A stretch of 61,931 nucleotides of DNA, taken from positions 1-61,931 of the forward strand of contig CAJFHE010000003.1 in the NCBI GenBank assembly GCA_904378095.1. Reading direction: 5' to 3'. Below are positions 18,154 through 26,624 of the stretch, in pieces. How positions within the stretch are numbered: the stretch's first letter is position 1; each line of letters starts with the position of its first letter. A program made the translations under genes and the position numbers. The notes below the pieces were generated by a model. The model was not told the origin of the DNA. It worked only from the letters and a program-made list of their open reading frames with translations, and did not search any database. This stretch comes from an uncultured Clostridia bacterium (GTDB lineage: Bacteria > Bacillota > Clostridia > TANB77 > CAG-508).

Positions 18154-18182
18154 TTGAAATCTAGGCAAAAATATGATATAAT
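18154..18182 (+). promoter_or_regulatory. sigma-A promoter
   Basis: TTGAAA (18154-18159), 17-nt spacer, TATAAT (18177-18182), just upstream of the 513-aa gene. Confidence 0.78.
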
Positions 18183-18209
18183 CCTATACTGGAAAGTAGA
18201 GGATGAGAA

Positions 18210-19751
18210 ATGGAAAGAATAACCACAGAAACAAGAAATGAAATAGAAAAGCCAATAGGGCAATATTCAATAGCATTATCTCTTCAATTATTGCCAATAG
18301 AAAACATGGCAGAAAAAATGCATATTTCTAAGGATGATGTATGTGTTTTGCTAAAGTTAACTAAAGTGGAAGGAAAATCCATCTATGAGCTAAGGCAAGA
18401 AAAAAGAAAAGAGGTAGAGAGAAGATTAAAGAAAAACGAAGATTTAGATAAAATAGCATTTGACTTAAATGTTAGCAGAGATGCTGTAGAAGATTTATCC
18501 ATAGTGTATCTTGATAAAAGAGAAAGGCAGATAAGAAAAATGCAGCGATTATTGCAAGCAGGTAAAAAATCTAAGGTTTCCAATATTACTCGTAGAGCAA
18601 AGCCTTTAAAATCAATGAGCACAAGAGAAAAAACAATGCTTATGAGAGAAAAATATGCACAAATATTATCTAAAGCAAAGAGTGAGCAAGAAGAAAACAA
18701 TATTTCTGAGCAAGAAAAACGACTTAATGACATTCTTATATCTGCTATTGAAGAGAAAATAATGATTGCCAATGGCTCATATAGCGAAAAGAAACAATAC
18801 GCTCTTGAAATGATTAAGGATATAACAGAATTATTAAATAAAAGACTTACTATTAAGCAAGCTAGACAAATAGAGGAACTTGTAACAGGTGATTCTTTTA
18901 GAAACTTTACAGGCAAGGACACTCCAATGGCGTCTAAACTTAGAGGAATGATAGGCAAGGCTAAACTAAGAGTAGTGAATGAGGTTTGGGCTGAGGCGCA
19001 GAAAACCACAGATATCGAAAAATTAAATAAATTATACAAAATGGTATCTGGCCCGGGATATAATCACTTTGAAACTGATGTTATCAGAAGAAAAATAGAG
19101 ACAAGAATAAATAATATCACAATGCAAAAAAATCAAAAGACAGCAGTCTCAAAGAATATGAAAAATATAGCAGCTCAAATTGCTGGTGAAAGTGCTGAAA
19201 TTAATGATATAGAAGAAGCCATAAATACAGAAATAGCAGAAAAGAAAAATCAGATACCACAAGGAAAATTTGGATTGACAGATGAGCAAATTAGAGCTCA
19301 AATACTAATTCAATTGAGAAGTGTGTTAATGAAGCAAGCAACAAAATATTCTGTAAAAGATGTGGAAAGTACCTTATCTACATTAAATAGCTTGGCACCA
19401 AATGAATATATAGAAAACTTTAGAGCTGTTGTAATGAATTTAGCAAATAGTGGAAGCTTTAAATCTGCAAAGCGATTGTGCTTAGAAAATGCACAAAACA
19501 TGAGTAATTTGGCAATGAGAACAATAGCGGGTGAAGTTAAGAAGGCTGAATTGGGACATGTTATAAATAATTCTATGAACAGAAATCTAACTGATAAAGA
19601 AGAAACTAAACTTTGGAAATTGATAGAAAACGTATTACAAAATGAAAATGCAAAAAAAGATGACATTATAGTATTACAAAGCAGAGATGGAAGCGCAAAA
19701 ATTACATTGGCAGATATTTGGCCAGAAACTAACGAAAAAACTCGAAATTAA
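18210..19751 (+). CDS. 513-aa helical protein of unknown function with HTH-like segments
   Basis: I do not recognise this gene. The protein is almost entirely charged and helical, with no signal peptide or membrane segment. Two early segments look like helix-turn-helix units: MAEKMHISKDDVCVLLKL (about residues 34-51) and DKIAFDLNVSRDAVEDLS (about 79-96), followed by a very basic stretch (KRERQIRKMQRLL and ITRRAKPLKS, about 103-140). The rest reads as helical-repeat or coiled-coil material to the end. A nucleic-acid-binding role is possible but only inferred. It has its own near-consensus promoter, a clear start (ATG 18210, SD GAGGATGAG), and is followed by the adhE leader. Confidence 0.8.
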   Translation: MERITTETRNEIEKPIGQYSIALSLQLLPIENMAEKMHISKDDVCVLLKLTKVEGKSIYELRQEKRKEVERRLKKNEDLDKIAFDLNVSRDAVEDLSIVYLDKRERQIRKMQRLLQAGKKSKVSNITRRAKPLKSMSTREKTMLMREKYAQILSKAKSEQEENNISEQEKRLNDILISAIEEKIMIANGSYSEKKQYALEMIKDITELLNKRLTIKQARQIEELVTGDSFRNFTGKDTPMASKLRGMIGKAKLRVVNEVWAEAQKTTDIEKLNKLYKMVSGPGYNHFETDVIRRKIETRINNITMQKNQKTAVSKNMKNIAAQIAGESAEINDIEEAINTEIAEKKNQIPQGKFGLTDEQIRAQILIQLRSVLMKQATKYSVKDVESTLSTLNSLAPNEYIENFRAVVMNLANSGSFKSAKRLCLENAQNMSNLAMRTIAGEVKKAELGHVINNSMNRNLTDKEETKLWKLIENVLQNENAKKDDIIVLQSRDGSAKITLADIWPETNEKTRN

Positions 19752-19765
19752 GCGATAAAAATAGC

Positions 19766-19794
19766 TTGACATTAACTAAATATTTATATATGAT
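19766..19794 (+). promoter_or_regulatory. sigma-A promoter upstream of adhE
   Basis: TTGACA (19766-19771), 17-nt spacer, TATGAT (19789-19794). Transcripts would start near 19801, just before a strong terminator hairpin. Confidence 0.78.
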
Positions 19795-19812
19795 AGTCCT
19801 GAATAGGGATGG

Positions 19813-19849
19813 ACACCAATTGGGGAGAAATCTCTAATTGGTGTTTTTA
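19813..19849 (+). terminator. intrinsic terminator / attenuator in the adhE leader
   Basis: ACACCAATT (19813-19821) pairs with AATTGGTGT (19836-19844); an inner GGAGA/TCTCT stem extends it after a two-G bulge, and five T follow. It lies only about 12 nt after the predicted transcription start, between promoter and adhE. Confidence 0.82.
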
Positions 19850-19854
19850 GGTTT

Positions 19855-19902
19855 GACCAGTGAAACATCAGTGACAGGTTTAAACCTGTCACCTGGTCTT
19901 AC
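19855..19902 (+). repeat. palindromic intergenic repeat (imperfect copy)
   Basis: Contains the core GACAGGTTTAAACCTGTC inside a 22-nt perfect palindrome (19871-19892). GACCAG (19855-19860) and CTGGTC (19893-19898) form an outer stem with a 10-nt bulge. The left flank GTGAAACATCA and right flank CTGGTCTTAC are diverged forms of the arms of the perfect copy at 36480-36521. Confidence 0.8.
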
Positions 19903-19951
19903 GAAGTAAGAATATAGGTAATGCTGGAACTATTTAGAAAGGAAGGTTAGA

Positions 19952-22555
19952 ATGAGTAAAGAAGTTAGCGAAGAAGAGAAACTAAAGATAAAAGGCATGA
20001 TAGATGCTCTTATAGAAAAAGCTAAAAAAGCATCAGAAGAGTATATGAAGCTTACTCAAGAAGATGTAGATAGAATAGTTAAAGCTATGTCTATGGCTGG
20101 ATTAGAGCATCATATGGAGCTTGCAAAAATGGCGGTAGAAGAGACAGGAAGAGGAATTTACGAAGACAAAATCACAAAGAATATGTTTGCTACAGAATAT
20201 ATTTATCACAGTATAAAATATGACAAGACTGTAGGCGTTATATCCCAAAATGAAGAAGAAGGGTATGAAGAAATAGCAGAGCCAATTGGCATAATTGCAG
20301 GTGTTACACCAGTTACAAACCCAACTTCAACAACAATGTTTAAATCAATAATTGCAGCAAAAACAAGAAATGTAATAGTATTTGGTTTCCACCCATCTGC
20401 ACAAAAATGTAGTGTGGCAGCTGCTACAATACTAAGAGATGCAGCAATAGCAGCAGGTGCACCAGAAAACTGTATATTATGGATAGAAGAGCCATCTGTT
20501 ACTGCAACAAACATGCTAATGCATCATCCAGATGTAAACTTAATATTGGCAACAGGTGGAACAGGCATGGTTAAAGCTGCATATTCATGCGGTAAGCCAG
20601 CTTTAGGTGTTGGCCCTGGAAATGTTCCATGCTATATAGATAAAACTGCAAAATTAAAAACATCTGTAAATGATTTAGTAATGTCAAAATCATTTGATAA
20701 TGGTATGATTTGTGCTTCAGAGCAATCAGTAATTGTAGATAAAGAAATAAAAGATGAATTTGAAAGATTGATGAAAGAAGCAGGATGCTATTTTCTATCA
20801 GATGATGAAACACAAAAATTGCGTGATACAATGTTTTTAAAAGAAAAAGATGGTGCTTTAAATTCTGCAATAGTTGGGCAAAGCCCATATAAAATAGCAG
20901 CTCAAGCAGGAATAGAAGTACCACAAGACACAAAAGTACTTGTTCTTAAAGAAAATGGCGTAGGAATAGAATATCCATTTTCAAAAGAAAAATTAAGTCC
21001 TGTACTTGCATATTATGTGGTAAATAACAGTGATGAAGGAATTGCTCTAGCAGAAAAGTTAATTGAATTCGGAGGAATGGGACATTCTGCAGTTATCCAT
21101 TCAGAAGACAAAGACACAATACAAAAATTTTCAGAAACAGTTAAAGCTGGAAGAATAATAGTTAATTCTCCATCAACTCATGGCGCAATTGGTGATATAT
21201 ATAACACCAACATGCCATCACTTACACTTGGATGTGGTACATTTGGAGGAAACTCAACAACAGCAAATGTATCAAGTGTAAATTTAATAAATATCAAAAG
21301 AGTTGCAAAGAGGAGGGTTAATATGCAATGGTTTAAAGTTCCAGAAAAAATATATTTTGAAGCAGGCTCAATAGGATATCTAGAAAAAATGCCAGATATC
21401 ACAAGAGCATTTATAGTAACAGACGAGTCAATGGTAAAATTAGGATATATAGATAAAATATTATATTATTTAAGAAAAAGACAGACTTACGTACATTCAG
21501 AGATATTCTCAGATGTAGAATCAGACCCATCATTTGATACAATCAACAAAGGAGTTCAAATGATGAATGAATTTAAGCCTGATGTAATAATTGCAGTTGG
21601 TGGAGGAAGCCCAATAGATGCAGCAAAGGGAATGTGGCTATTTTATGAGCATCCAGATGCAGACGCAGAAGGATTAAAACTTAAATTCATGGATATTAGA
21701 AAACGTACATATAAATTCCCAAAACTTGGTGAAAAAGCAAAATTTGTAGCAATACCTACGACATCGGGAACAGGCTCAGAAGTTACATCATTTGCGGTAC
21801 TTACAGATAAAAAACTTAATAAAAAATATCCACTTGCAGATTACGAATTAACACCAGATGTTGCAATAGTGGATCCAGATTTGGTAATGAGCTTGCCAAA
21901 GAGAATTACGGCAGATACTGGTATGGACGTTTTAACACATGCAATCGAAGCCTATGTATCTAATATGGCATCAGATTACACAGACGGTTTGGCAGAAAAA
22001 GCAGTAGAGCTTGTATTTAAGAATTTAAGAGAAGCTTACAACCATGGCGATAACAAAGAAGCAAGAGAGCATATGCATAACGCAAGTACTATAGCAGGTA
22101 TGGCATTTACAAATGCTTTCTTGGGAATAAACCATTCGCTTGCACATAAAATAGGAGCAGAATTCCACATGGCACATGGTAGAATAAATGCAATATTACT
22201 TCCATATGTAATTAGATACAACAGCAGTAAACCAACAAAATTTGTATCATTCCCAAAATATGAATATTTTATAGCAGATAAAAAATATGCAGATTTAGCA
22301 AGAAGAATGAATTTCCCTGCATTTACTAATGAAGAAGGAGTAAATTCATTAATAGAAGAAATCAAAAAATTAAATGCAGATTTAGGAATAGAAAAGAGCT
22401 TTAAAGAAGCAGGGATAGATGAGACAGAATTTATGGCAAAAGTTGATATGCTTGCAGATAGAGCATTTGAAGACCAATGTACAACTGCAAATCCAAGAGT
22501 GCCACTAGTAACAGAGCTAAAACAAATATTGATTGACAGCTATTATGGAAATTAG
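19952..22555 (+). CDS. adhE: bifunctional acetaldehyde-CoA/alcohol dehydrogenase
   Basis: Reduces acetyl-CoA to acetaldehyde and then ethanol, regenerating NAD+ in fermentation; AdhE forms cytoplasmic spirosomes. The 867-aa protein has normal length. The N-terminal aldehyde dehydrogenase half (about 1-440) contains the nucleophile in [11 protein letters not shown] and the VGPGNVPCY segment. The linker leads to an iron-dependent alcohol dehydrogenase half (about 455-867) with [27 protein letters not shown] and the iron-binding histidines in [29 protein letters not shown] precedes the ATG. The leader holds a promoter, a terminator and a palindrome, so expression may be controlled by attenuation. 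No Rex operator was recognised. Confidence 0.97.
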   Translation: MSKEVSEEEKLKIKGMIDALIEKAKKASEEYMKLTQEDVDRIVKAMSMAGLEHHMELAKMAVEETGRGIYEDKITKNMFATEYIYHSIKYDKTVGVISQNEEEGYEEIAEPIGIIAGVTPVTNPTSTTMFKSIIAAKTRNVIVFGFHPSAQKCSVAAATILRDAAIAAGAPENCILWIEEPSVTATNMLMHHPDVNLILATGGTGMVKAAYSCGKPALGVGPGNVPCYIDKTAKLKTSVNDLVMSKSFDNGMICASEQSVIVDKEIKDEFERLMKEAGCYFLSDDETQKLRDTMFLKEKDGALNSAIVGQSPYKIAAQAGIEVPQDTKVLVLKENGVGIEYPFSKEKLSPVLAYYVVNNSDEGIALAEKLIEFGGMGHSAVIHSEDKDTIQKFSETVKAGRIIVNSPSTHGAIGDIYNTNMPSLTLGCGTFGGNSTTANVSSVNLINIKRVAKRRVNMQWFKVPEKIYFEAGSIGYLEKMPDITRAFIVTDESMVKLGYIDKILYYLRKRQTYVHSEIFSDVESDPSFDTINKGVQMMNEFKPDVIIAVGGGSPIDAAKGMWLFYEHPDADAEGLKLKFMDIRKRTYKFPKLGEKAKFVAIPTTSGTGSEVTSFAVLTDKKLNKKYPLADYELTPDVAIVDPDLVMSLPKRITADTGMDVLTHAIEAYVSNMASDYTDGLAEKAVELVFKNLREAYNHGDNKEAREHMHNASTIAGMAFTNAFLGINHSLAHKIGAEFHMAHGRINAILLPYVIRYNSSKPTKFVSFPKYEYFIADKKYADLARRMNFPAFTNEEGVNSLIEEIKKLNADLGIEKSFKEAGIDETEFMAKVDMLADRAFEDQCTTANPRVPLVTELKQILIDSYYGN

Positions 22556-22605
22556 AGCTAGCAAGTAATATTTTCTTTATGCAAATTCAGAAGATTGAAA
22601 TTGAA

Positions 22606-22647
22606 AACAACGCTAATGTAGAAATACAGGAGCGTTGTTATTTTTTT
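22606..22647 (+). terminator. adhE terminator
   Basis: AACAACGCT (22606-22614) pairs with AGCGTTGTT (22631-22639), followed by A and seven T. Confidence 0.82.
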
Positions 22648-22653
22648 ACGTAA

Positions 22654-22682
22654 TTGACATAAAACCAATAAAGCACTATAAT
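22654..22682 (+). promoter_or_regulatory. consensus sigma-A promoter of a very short gene
   Basis: TTGACA (22654-22659), 17-nt spacer, TATAAT (22677-22682), a perfect match directly after the adhE terminator. Confidence 0.85.
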
Positions 22683-22731
22683 ATAAAGGTAGCATTAATT
22701 TGCAACAAAAAAATAGAAGAGAGGGAAATGC

Positions 22732-22821
22732 ATGAGACAACGGGATATCGTAGATGAACTAATCGAAATGGGATGGGGAGTTGAGGATTTTTCTGAGCTT
22801 CTAAGTGCGGTCATTATTTAA
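22732..22821 (+). CDS. 29-aa small protein with its own promoter and terminator
   Basis: ATG at 22732 follows the SD AGAGAGGGA by about 7 nt and opens 29 codons (starts MRQRDIVDELIEMGWG, ends ELLSAVII). The transcription unit is complete: a perfect promoter at 22654, a ~43-nt leader, the ORF, and a terminator at 22836. The peptide looks like one amphipathic acidic helix with an aliphatic C terminus; no signal peptide. I do not recognise it. The same RNA (about 175 nt) might instead act as a small RNA, but the SD-ORF fit argues for translation. Confidence 0.6.
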   Translation: MRQRDIVDELIEMGWGVEDFSELLSAVII

Positions 22822-22835
22822 TGACTGAGAAAGAG

Positions 22836-22866
22836 AAGAAGCCAACTAGCAATAGTTGGTTTCTTT
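22836..22866 (+). terminator. terminator of the 29-aa gene
   Basis: AAGAAGCCAACTA (22836-22848) pairs with TAGTTGGTTTCTT (22853-22865) around GCAA, with one G-U pair. The T-run is short. From here to 22938 I see nothing else. Confidence 0.75.
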
Positions 22867-22938
22867 GTCTGTATTTTGGGACATTTTAAAACATAACCAT
22901 AAACGAATGAGACAATGGAAAGAAAATATAAATTTTTG

Positions 22939-22967
22939 TTGAAAAAATGAGCTTTTATATATATAAT
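22939..22967 (+). promoter_or_regulatory. sigma-A promoter for the alpha/beta hydrolase
   Basis: TTGAAA (22939-22944), 17-nt spacer, TATAAT (22962-22967). Confidence 0.75.
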
Positions 22968-23050
22968 ATGTAACAAATAAATAATTAAAGTGAACTAACA
23001 TGGTAAAAAACAATTAGCAAGGTGAATAATCCTGAGAATGGAGGTCAATT

Positions 23051-23968
23051 TTGATAATTCCGTTAATAATTTTAATCTTAATATTTATCATTGCCGGATA
23101 TATAACAGGAAATTTTTTGTTTAATCTGGCTCTAAACCCGAAATCATCAAAATCAATTATTTTTAATAATGAAACTGACGAAATAAAATTTCAGATGAAA
23201 ATAGATAATACTAAATGGTTAGAAGAAAATGCAAAGGAAGTATATATAGAAGATAAAAAAATAAAATTGCATAGTTATGAGATTGTTAATAAAAAAGAAA
23301 GTAAAATATGGGTTATAGCTGTGCATGGATACACAGATTCTGGTTATTTCATGGTAAATGCAGCTAAGCAGTTTTTAAGCTATGGATATAATGTATTAAT
23401 CCCAGACTTACGTGCACACGGAAAAAGTGAAGGTAAATATATCGGGATGGGATGGCTTGATAGACTGGATTTGTTAAAATGGATTGATTATCTTATAGCT
23501 ACATATGGAGATATAAAGATAATATTATATGGAATATCCATGGGAGCAGCAACAGTAATGATGACAAGTGGAGAAAAGTTACCAAGCAATGTACGAATGG
23601 TAATAGAAGACTGTGGATATACATCAGTCTGGGACGAGTTTGCGCATGAGCTAAAATATATATTCCACATGCCAACATTTCCAGCCTTGTACAATGCAAA
23701 TATTATAACAAAAATAAGAGCAGGATATTCTTTTAAAAAAGCATCATGCATAAAACAGATAAAAAAGTCAAAAATTCCAATATTATTCATACATGGTGAT
23801 AGAGATAAATTCGTGCCATTTTATATGCTAGATAGATTATATAATGCAGCAACATGTCCAAAAGAAAAGCTAGTTATAAAAAATGCAGGACATGCAGAAG
23901 CACAATGGATTGAGCTACAGAAATACTGGCATGCAGTAAGAAAATTTATAAAAAGATATATTTTTTAA
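23051..23968 (+). CDS. membrane-anchored alpha/beta hydrolase (YqkD-like)
   Basis: A 305-aa serine hydrolase of the BAAT/YqkD type. The first ~30 residues are one hydrophobic anchor (PLIILILIFIIAGYITGNFL) and the rest is the alpha/beta-hydrolase fold: oxyanion-hole region AVHGYTDSG, nucleophile elbow YGISMGAATV, acid in HGDRDKFVP and histidine in NAGHAEAQW. It probably acts at the outer membrane face or is membrane-tethered; the substrate (ester, acyl group or peptide) cannot be told. The start is TTG 23051 with GGAGGT 6 nt upstream. A strong inverted repeat begins 5 nt after the stop. Confidence 0.88.
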   Translation: MIIPLIILILIFIIAGYITGNFLFNLALNPKSSKSIIFNNETDEIKFQMKIDNTKWLEENAKEVYIEDKKIKLHSYEIVNKKESKIWVIAVHGYTDSGYFMVNAAKQFLSYGYNVLIPDLRAHGKSEGKYIGMGWLDRLDLLKWIDYLIATYGDIKIILYGISMGAATVMMTSGEKLPSNVRMVIEDCGYTSVWDEFAHELKYIFHMPTFPALYNANIITKIRAGYSFKKASCIKQIKKSKIPILFIHGDRDKFVPFYMLDRLYNAATCPKEKLVIKNAGHAEAQWIELQKYWHAVRKFIKRYIF

Positions 23969-23972
23969 AAAA

Positions 23973-24040
23973 CTTGCACATTAGGGACACTCCTAAATGT
24001 CCAAAAACTTGCACAAAAAGGAGTGTCCCTAATGTGCAAG
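23973..24040 (+). repeat. 22-bp perfect inverted repeat abutting the tmk SD
   Basis: Arms at 23973-23994 and 24019-24040 (CTTGCACATTAGGGACACTC.. and its exact complement) enclose a 24-nt loop that repeats ACTTGCACA. The right arm ends one base before the tmk SD AGGAGGAGGA. A diverged half-copy (AACTTGCACATTTGGGACAG) lies at 61303. Confidence 0.88.
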
Positions 24041-24054
24041 AGGAGGAGGAAAAA

Positions 24055-24732
24055 ATGGAAAAAGGTAAGTTATTTGTAATAGATGGGACTGATGGAAGCG
24101 GTAAGCAGACTCAGATACAAAAGTTGAAAGAAAGATTTGAAAAAGAAGGGATAGATTATAGAGCGGTTAGTTTTCCAAATTATGATAGTCCATCTTCAAG
24201 TTTAGTGAAGATGTATTTAAATGGGGATTTTGGAAAAGATGCGCAAAGCATTAGCCCATATATAGCTTCAACTTTTTATGCTGCTGATAGATATGCAACT
24301 TTTAAAACAGGATATGAAGAATATTATAATAATGGTGGAATTATTTTGGCAGATAGATACACAACAGCAAACATGGTACATCAAGCAGGTAAAATTAAAG
24401 ATGATGAGGAAAGAGCCAAGTTTTTAGATTGGCTATGGGACTTTGAATTTAATTTATATGGACTTCCAATTCCAACAGAAGTTATATTTTTAAATATGCC
24501 AACAGAATACGCACAAAAGTTGATGGAAAATAGAGCTAATAAAATAACACATGAAGAAAAAAAGGATATACATGAAAGTAATAAAGAGCATTTGAAAGAT
24601 GCATATAATGAGGCTTGTAAGTTGGTAGAAAAATATAATTGGCGTGAAATTAAATGTGTGAAAGATGGAAACATAAGAGAAATTGCTGATATACATGAAG
24701 AAATTTGGGATAATGTAAAAAAATATTTGTAA
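24055..24732 (+). CDS. tmk: thymidylate kinase
   Basis: Phosphorylates dTMP to dTDP for DNA synthesis. The 225-aa protein begins KLFVIDGTDGSGKQTQIQ, the P-loop of dTMP kinases; DRYTTANMVHQAGK is the DR(Y/F) nucleotide motif, and the LID-like region follows (ENRANKITHEEKKDIHE). It resembles the longer thymidylate kinases of some Clostridia and eukaryotes more than E. coli Tmk. I choose ATG 24055 with a near-perfect SD; a TTG at 23974 would start inside the repeat and adds residues unlike the family. The long upstream hairpin may reduce translation or read-through from the hydrolase gene. Confidence 0.9.
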   Translation: MEKGKLFVIDGTDGSGKQTQIQKLKERFEKEGIDYRAVSFPNYDSPSSSLVKMYLNGDFGKDAQSISPYIASTFYAADRYATFKTGYEEYYNNGGIILADRYTTANMVHQAGKIKDDEERAKFLDWLWDFEFNLYGLPIPTEVIFLNMPTEYAQKLMENRANKITHEEKKDIHESNKEHLKDAYNEACKLVEKYNWREIKCVKDGNIREIADIHEEIWDNVKKYL

Positions 24733-24755
24733 TTTTTGTAAAAAGTATGTATAAT
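24727..24755 (+). promoter_or_regulatory. sigma-A promoter for gatCAB
   Basis: TTGTAA (24727-24732), 17-nt spacer, TATAAT (24750-24755) with a TG just before the -10. The -35 overlaps the tmk stop codon. Confidence 0.72.
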
Positions 24756-24823
24756 TGTAGATATTGATTTTAAGAAGAACAGAGCTTTTTTTGTTTCGAG
24801 TTTTAGGAAAGGAAAGTGATAGA

Positions 24824-25114
24824 ATGGCAAACGTGAGCAAAGAAGAATTGCTACATATAGCAAGACTTGCAGATTTGAATATTAATTATGAAGAGATAGA
24901 TAATTACTTGGCTAATCTTCAAGATATTTTAAATTTTGCTGAGGTTGTAAATAATGCTAATACAGAAGGATTAGAGGAAACAATAGGAGAAAATGATAAA
25001 GTAAATGTTTTTAGAAAAGATGAGATAAAAGTATTTGAAGACAATAAGGCGCTTTTGCAAAATGCTAAAGAGCAAGAGAGAAATATGTTTAAAATACCAA
25101 AAGTTATACAATAA
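24824..25114 (+). CDS. gatC: Asp-tRNA(Asn)/Glu-tRNA(Gln) amidotransferase subunit C
   Basis: Small assembly subunit of the amidotransferase that makes Gln-tRNA and/or Asn-tRNA indirectly. The 96 residues show the GatC pattern: [17 protein letters not shown], a central [18 protein letters not shown] and the proline-poor tail that wraps GatA. The ATG at 24824 follows GGAAAGGAAAGTGA. gatA starts 19 nt after the stop and gatB 21 nt after gatA: a standard gatCAB operon. Confidence 0.94.
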   Translation: MANVSKEELLHIARLADLNINYEEIDNYLANLQDILNFAEVVNNANTEGLEETIGENDKVNVFRKDEIKVFEDNKALLQNAKEQERNMFKIPKVIQ

Positions 25115-25133
25115 AATGATGGGAGGAATTTTA

Positions 25134-26603
25134 GTGGACATTACAAATTTGACTGTGCATGAGCTTATGGAAAAACTAGGCAATAATGAGCTAACTTCAG
25201 AGGAAATTACAAAAGCTTATGTAGATAGAATAAATGATAAAGAAAAAGATGTTAACGCTTTTGTAACAACTTTATGTGATGAAGCTTTGGAAAAGGCTAA
25301 AAAGATAGATGAAAAAAGAAAAAGCGGTGATATAAAATCAAATTTAGCCGGTATTCCAATAGGAATTAAGGACAACCTATGTACAAAAGGTGTGAAAACA
25401 ACGTGTAGCTCTAGAATGCTTGAAGACTTTATAGCACCATATGATGCAACAGTTGTAGAAAACCTAAATAATGAAGATTTAATAGACTTAGGAAAGTTAA
25501 ATATGGATGAATTCGCAATGGGTGCTTCTACAGAATATTCATATTTTAAGAAAACAAGCAATCCATGGAATTTAAAAAGAGTTCCAGGAGGCTCATCTGG
25601 CGGAAGTGCAGCAGCAGTTGCGGCAGAATTAGTACCTTGGGCATTAGGAAGTGACACAGGAGGCTCTATTCGTCAGCCAGCATCATTTTGTGGTGTTGTA
25701 GGTTTAAAGCCTACTTATGGACTAGTTTCAAGATATGGCTTAGTAGCATTTGCATCATCACTAGACCAGATAGGACCTATAACAAAGGATGTAACAGATG
25801 CCGCCATTTTATTAAATCTTATTGCAGGACATGATGAAAGAGATACTACTTCATATGATATGCCTAAAAAAGATTATACAAAAGCCTTAAAAGGAGATGT
25901 AAAAGGCTTAAAAATAGGTATTCCAAAAGAATATTTTGGAGAAGGAATTAATGAAGAAGTAAAAGAAAAACTAGAAGAAGCAATTGAAACATATAAAAAA
26001 CTTGGAGCAGAAGTAGAGGAGATTTCTCTAGATATTGCCAAATATGCTCTAGCAACGTATTATATAATTGCCTGTGCAGAAGCAAGCTCAAACTTAGGAA
26101 GATTTGATGGAATACGCTATGGACATAGAGCAGAGAACTTTAGTAATTTAAAAGAATTATATAGAAATTCAAGAAGCGAAGGATTTGGAGCAGAAGTAAA
26201 AAGAAGGATTATACTTGGCACATATGTACTTTCATCAGGATATTATGATGCATATTACAAAAAAGCTCAACAAGTACGTACTCTAGTAAAAAGAGAATTT
26301 GATAAAGCATTCGAAAAATATGATGTGCTTCTTACACCAACATCACCAACAGTAGCATTCGAAATGGGAACAAGGTCAAACAATCCATTAGAGATGTATT
26401 TGGCAGATATTTGCACAGTTTCTGTAAATATAGCAGGACTTCCAGGAATATCTATTCCATGTGGTGTAAATAGCGAAAATATGCCAATAGGTATGCAATT
26501 AATCGGAAATAAATTTGAAGAAGAAAAGATACTTAATGCGGCATATGCATTTGAAAAAGAATATAGGTTTAGAGATAAATTTAGACCAAGTTTTGGAAAA
26601 TAA
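25134..26603 (+). CDS. gatA: Asp-tRNA(Asn)/Glu-tRNA(Gln) amidotransferase subunit A
   Basis: The glutaminase subunit, releasing ammonia from glutamine for GatB. The 489-aa amidase-signature enzyme has the catalytic lysine in [14 protein letters not shown] and the serine-rich signature [16 protein letters not shown] leading to [14 protein letters not shown], which holds the cis-serine and the nucleophilic serine. Length is typical. I choose GTG 25134, spaced 7 nt after GGAGG (25122-25126), rather than longer in-frame starts that would overlap gatC. Confidence 0.96.
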   Translation: MDITNLTVHELMEKLGNNELTSEEITKAYVDRINDKEKDVNAFVTTLCDEALEKAKKIDEKRKSGDIKSNLAGIPIGIKDNLCTKGVKTTCSSRMLEDFIAPYDATVVENLNNEDLIDLGKLNMDEFAMGASTEYSYFKKTSNPWNLKRVPGGSSGGSAAAVAAELVPWALGSDTGGSIRQPASFCGVVGLKPTYGLVSRYGLVAFASSLDQIGPITKDVTDAAILLNLIAGHDERDTTSYDMPKKDYTKALKGDVKGLKIGIPKEYFGEGINEEVKEKLEEAIETYKKLGAEVEEISLDIAKYALATYYIIACAEASSNLGRFDGIRYGHRAENFSNLKELYRNSRSEGFGAEVKRRIILGTYVLSSGYYDAYYKKAQQVRTLVKREFDKAFEKYDVLLTPTSPTVAFEMGTRSNNPLEMYLADICTVSVNIAGLPGISIPCGVNSENMPIGMQLIGNKFEEEKILNAAYAFEKEYRFRDKFRPSFGK

Positions 26604-26624
26604 TAAAAAACAGGAGGAGAGAGA

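Noticed and set aside
19855-19951. Rex operator before adhE and ldh
   Set aside because: No TTGTGAA-type inverted pair was found near either gene; the palindrome present has another sequence and occurs elsewhere.
23974-24054. Longer tmk start (TTG within the inverted repeat)
   Set aside because: The extra residues come from the repeat and do not resemble thymidylate kinases; ATG 24055 has a near-perfect SD.
25035-25133. Longer gatA start overlapping gatC
   Set aside because: GTG 25134 has GGAGG at ideal spacing and gives the normal GatA N terminus.
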